NCBI RefSeq assembly: GCF_032362555.1
Contig: NC_083513.1
Coordinates: forward strand, 7,564,001-7,628,000
Source: Amyelois transitella
Lineage: Eukaryota > Arthropoda > Insecta > Lepidoptera > Pyralidae
Direction of reading: 5' to 3'
DNA length: 64,000 nt
In this document: positions 60,948 through 64,000 of the stretch, one piece after another
How the letters are laid out: every line of letters begins with the position of its first letter
Position numbering within the stretch: the first letter of the stretch is position 1
Made by a program: the position numbers and the translations under genes
The notes under the pieces: generated by a model
Databases searched by the model: none
Told to the model about the DNA's origin: nothing
What the model saw: the letters and a program-made list of their open reading frames with translations, nothing else

Positions 60948-61828
60948 TTACAGAATTTATTTCTTTTACACACAAATGAAGCATGTAGGGCGCAAGTTTA
61001 GTACAAATACTTACCTATATATTATAACCACCTAAGGCTTATCAGATATGAAAAGTGAACCCGCCCTTTAATAACTTAGGGCTTATTTATATAATCGGCT
61101 TAATACATCAACCTTTTTCAGTTTTTTGTCTCATTTGCACCCTCCCTAGGGAGAAGCGTGAGAGACCAAGATGCAAGAGTGGGGGAAATCAGGTAATTAA
61201 ATTGCTGTTTGAGCGCGCGATCATGTTAATAGAAGAACCTAAGTAGGATGGAAGTCGGAATCAATACTTATCCATAATTAATATTTATTTAATATTATGA
61301 ATAAAACGTCTGTCTGTTATACTTTTATTAAATTGCTGGATCGATTTTGATGAAATATTGTACGAATATCCAAGGTCAAAATGCAAAATTTACATATTTA
61401 GAGATTCCTGCGGGTGTGATATAAGCCCTGGGAAAATAACTTAGTGAGTTATAATTGGTTTAAATCTGAACGACAACTCAAAACATACTCATAGTCTCTG
61501 CCTACCCTTCCGGGAACAAGGCGTGTGTTTAGGTTTGTATGTATGTAACCTCAAACATTACAACAGTATCGAGAAATGTAGTAGTAAGACAGCGGAACGT
61601 AGCTACAAGATAATTTTCACTAGCTTTATTCCATTTCACTATCCCGCTTAAAGATCACTACATTCTCTCTACTAGTGTTCACTCAGATAAGTGCATAGCA
61701 TGTGCTGTCTGCGGATGGCATACTTTTATAACAAATCAAGTGACGTGAGGCGTAACGTGTAAGATAGACCAGCATAGAAGCTAAAGAATGAATTTTAATA
61801 CGTTACAACATATAAACTTGTTTTTATA

Positions 61829-61966
61829 ATCTTGGGATTCTTTAAGGCGATGGGCTAACAATCTGTCACTATTTGAATCACAATTCTATCATTAAGCCTA
61901 ATAGCTGAACGTGGCATAGTGGCGTGGCAAGGGATACAAACGTCGTTTTATGTATGTATATATGTA
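61829..61966 (+). repeat. SINE-like repeat, partial
   Basis: CTTGGGATTCTTTAAGGCGA, TGGGCTAACAATCTGTCAC, TCTATCATTAAGCC and a GTATGTATATATGTA tail. Confidence 0.75.
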
Positions 61967-62979
61967 CACAATAGCTACGTTACAAATAAAGGAGATTTGA
62001 CCTTTTGAGTGGCTTTATATTAAGTCTAGATAAGCTCTATTTGGTGCGATATTTAAGTGAATGAAAAAAGCAAAAATGTTTTTTTCCGAGAACTATTCTA
62101 TTTTAAGCAAGATTACTCTAAAGAACGAAACGTCGTAGTTCGAGTAAAAAAATACACATTTATTTCCCTAAAGGTGAAATCATAACATTTTTTTCACCAT
62201 GAGAGCATCGGTGCGAATTCAAAATAATGTATAGGTTACTCAGAAATGAGTTGAGTTGTGAAAAGAGTTGTTAAGGCTGTACATTTGTCATATAAAAGTA
62301 CTAGCTATTGTGCGTGGCTTAACCGTTTGTAAATTGACGATGAAATATCTATGTATGTGTAAAATTTTATGATAATTGGCCAAGTAGAAAAGTGTGAAGA
62401 GAAGACAAACAAACACACTTGCATATTTATAATACTAGTATGGATTAGATATGGATATCAAGTTCGTTTTAGTACGAAAATATTTTATTGAACAAAAAAG
62501 AGCTACTTACATAAAAAATAACAAATACCGCTCAAAGGTATCGTAGAAAATGTAGAGGTAGAAAAATCACAAGGTTTATTGTACTGTTAAAAAATTTATT
62601 TACTAAATTGTCTATTGTCTATTACTAAATTGTCGACCAAATAATCTTTTTACATTTCGTAAGAGCAAATGCTTTTCGAAATATGATTAAAAAACGTTTT
62701 ATTGAGATTTTTTTTTCTATAACACCTACATATTTGTCATTGTTTTTACGGAAGTTTGCATAATTTAATTGTATTTTAACATTATTGAAACGTGAATATA
62801 GTCGTGGATATAGAACATTTTACCTGTTACTATCTGTAAAAGCTTGCCAATCGAGGCGTAAAACATACATATATTTTATGGGGAGCTCTCAACGGCCTTC
62901 ATCTAAATATATAAAATTCGCCAATGCGTGTCGAAACACGAGCAATAAGGGTAACGAATATACCCAAATCAATAACAGA

Positions 62980-63150
62980 CATATTATTACGCCTATCCCC
63001 CGTGGCGTAGGCAGAGATTACATATTTCCAGTTCCCACGATCCTTGTACACTTCTTCCACTTCATCCACATTCATAACTGTTCACGCAAGGTAGAAGTTT
63101 AAGGTAATTTTGATCTGAACTTTCGCCAAGATGTCCCCAAATTGATCAGG
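62980..63150 (-). repeat. LINE 3' region fragment
   Basis: ACGCCTATCCCCCGTGGCGT, AGGCAGAGATTACATATTTC, CACTTCATCCACATTCATAA and AAGATGTCCCCAAATTGATC match 42828-42985 of the intronic LINE. Confidence 0.65.
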
Positions 63151-63791
63151 GTCTTATAATATTTCAATTTCTATGATGATGTATGTACTCTAACATTTAT
63201 TAATTTCACCACTTTGCCGAGTGAGTATCATGTAATATGTATCATAATAACCGAGAAGCAAAAGTTATTAATTACGCTGGTGATTTTAATTTCTTTGTAA
63301 AAAAAGTATATTCATTAAGAAAGTAGCTATCTTTTAGAAATTTTTCACGTGTAAAATAGCTACATTCATAAATATTCGCTCAAGACATACTGCCTCGTGT
63401 ATCACAGACGCAAGAAATACGTTCACATTTCTAGCCAAGTTGGGTATAATTACCGCTCATTACTTGATAAAGTGAAAGTGTTTAGGCACATTTAGTGGTC
63501 GGAGACTTGCGTGAATTTCTTGTGCGTAGACACTTGGTTTCATATTAATAGAACAATAATATACTCGTCTTTATAAGTCTAATACAATTATGAGCATGAC
63601 ATAGAGGTTGTCTATCCGCTAGACATATAATATGTTTGTGCTGTGTAACACCACACAAAATAATGTATCCATATTTCTGTTAAGTTAATAACAAATAATT
63701 GTTTTTGTGAACATTGATATTATTATATAGCGAATATACCTAGATGTTTAAACCAACCGTTGGAGATATAATCGGGAATCACTCTATCACA

Positions 63792-63955
63792 TCACTACAT
63801 AGTTTATAGCAAAGTCGCTTCCCGCGTCTGTCCTTCGGTTTGTATGTATGCATGCTTAGATCTTTAAAACTACACGACGGATTATGATGCAGTTTATTAG
63901 ATAAAGTGATTCAAGAGGGAGGTTTACATGAATAAATGCAAAGCCGGGAGGGGTC
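63792..63955 (+). repeat. Dispersed repeat, third family
   Basis: CACTACATAGTTTATAGCAA, AGTCGCTTCCCGCGTCTGTC, TGCTTAGATCTTTAAAACTA, CACGACGGATTATGATGCAG and GATTCAAGAGGGAGGTTTAC. Second copy of the repeat at 40251-40400, preserved further to the right. Confidence 0.75.
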
Positions 63956-64000
63956 GGTAATACTTTGATAAGAAGAAGAGAAATTATTAGTTGAAAATAA

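Larger units (their letters stand above)
49322..64000. other. Gene-free, repeat-rich region
   Basis: Almost 15 kb without any ORF I can assign. Everything recognisable is mobile or repetitive: SINE-like copies (53074, 58804, 60708, 61829), LINE tail fragments, Helitron-like pieces (49365-49545, 60000-60145, 61300-61450, 62295-62450) and a nested MITE (50189). The rest is AT-rich sequence. Genes with only short or lineage-specific exons cannot be excluded. Confidence 0.5.

Overview
The window looks like nuclear DNA of a moth or butterfly. It is AT-rich, its genes carry many small exons with clean GT/AG introns, and it is littered with a dispersed repeat that ends in an ATGT/ATAC microsatellite, plus RTE-like LINE fragments and Helitron-like remnants of the kind usual in Lepidoptera. 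No database search was possible. Exon borders were placed by hand from splice dinucleotides, codon phase and protein family resemblance.

Layout. 0.9-4.2 kb (-): a saccharopine-dehydrogenase-like oxidoreductase in 7 exons. 6.3-6.9 kb (+): PTRHD1. 7.3-7.6 kb (-): LSM8, convergent with PTRHD1. About 9.9-15.15 kb: a pogo/Tigger-type DNA transposon with an intact two-exon transposase (817 codons) and repeated GGGGC-AAA-CCGTC motifs near both ends. 16.0-20.8 kb (-): a mitochondrial carrier of the SLC25A39/40 group in 8 exons. It is divergent from the next gene across about 0.55 kb. 21.3-37.9 kb (+): malic enzyme 1 in 12 exons. 40.9-48.3 kb (+): malic enzyme 2, a tandem paralogue in which exon 1 and exons 3-10 have exactly the same lengths as in malic enzyme 1. 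48.3-64 kb: no recognisable gene, only nested and degraded repeats.

Both malic enzymes keep the catalytic Tyr, Arg, Lys and the Glu/Asp/Asp metal ligands at family spacing. Both begin with a basic, acid-free stretch that suggests mitochondrial import. With the carrier next door, three of the six cellular genes probably serve mitochondrial metabolism, but shared regulation is only an inference.

Most unusual points: (1) malic enzyme 1 has an in-phase candidate alternative last exon (37140-37312) that would replace the C-terminus with a hydrophobic tail; (2) malic enzyme 2 has TT instead of GT at the expected donor after its penultimate conserved exon; (3) the exon 4/intron junction of malic enzyme 1 is repeated about four times in tandem, and one copy differs from the true exon only by synonymous changes over 36 codons; (4) a 1.27-kb TTAA-flanked inverted-repeat element sits inside a SINE-like repeat; (5) the pogo-type transposon appears structurally intact. 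I did not find a clearly new multi-gene system.
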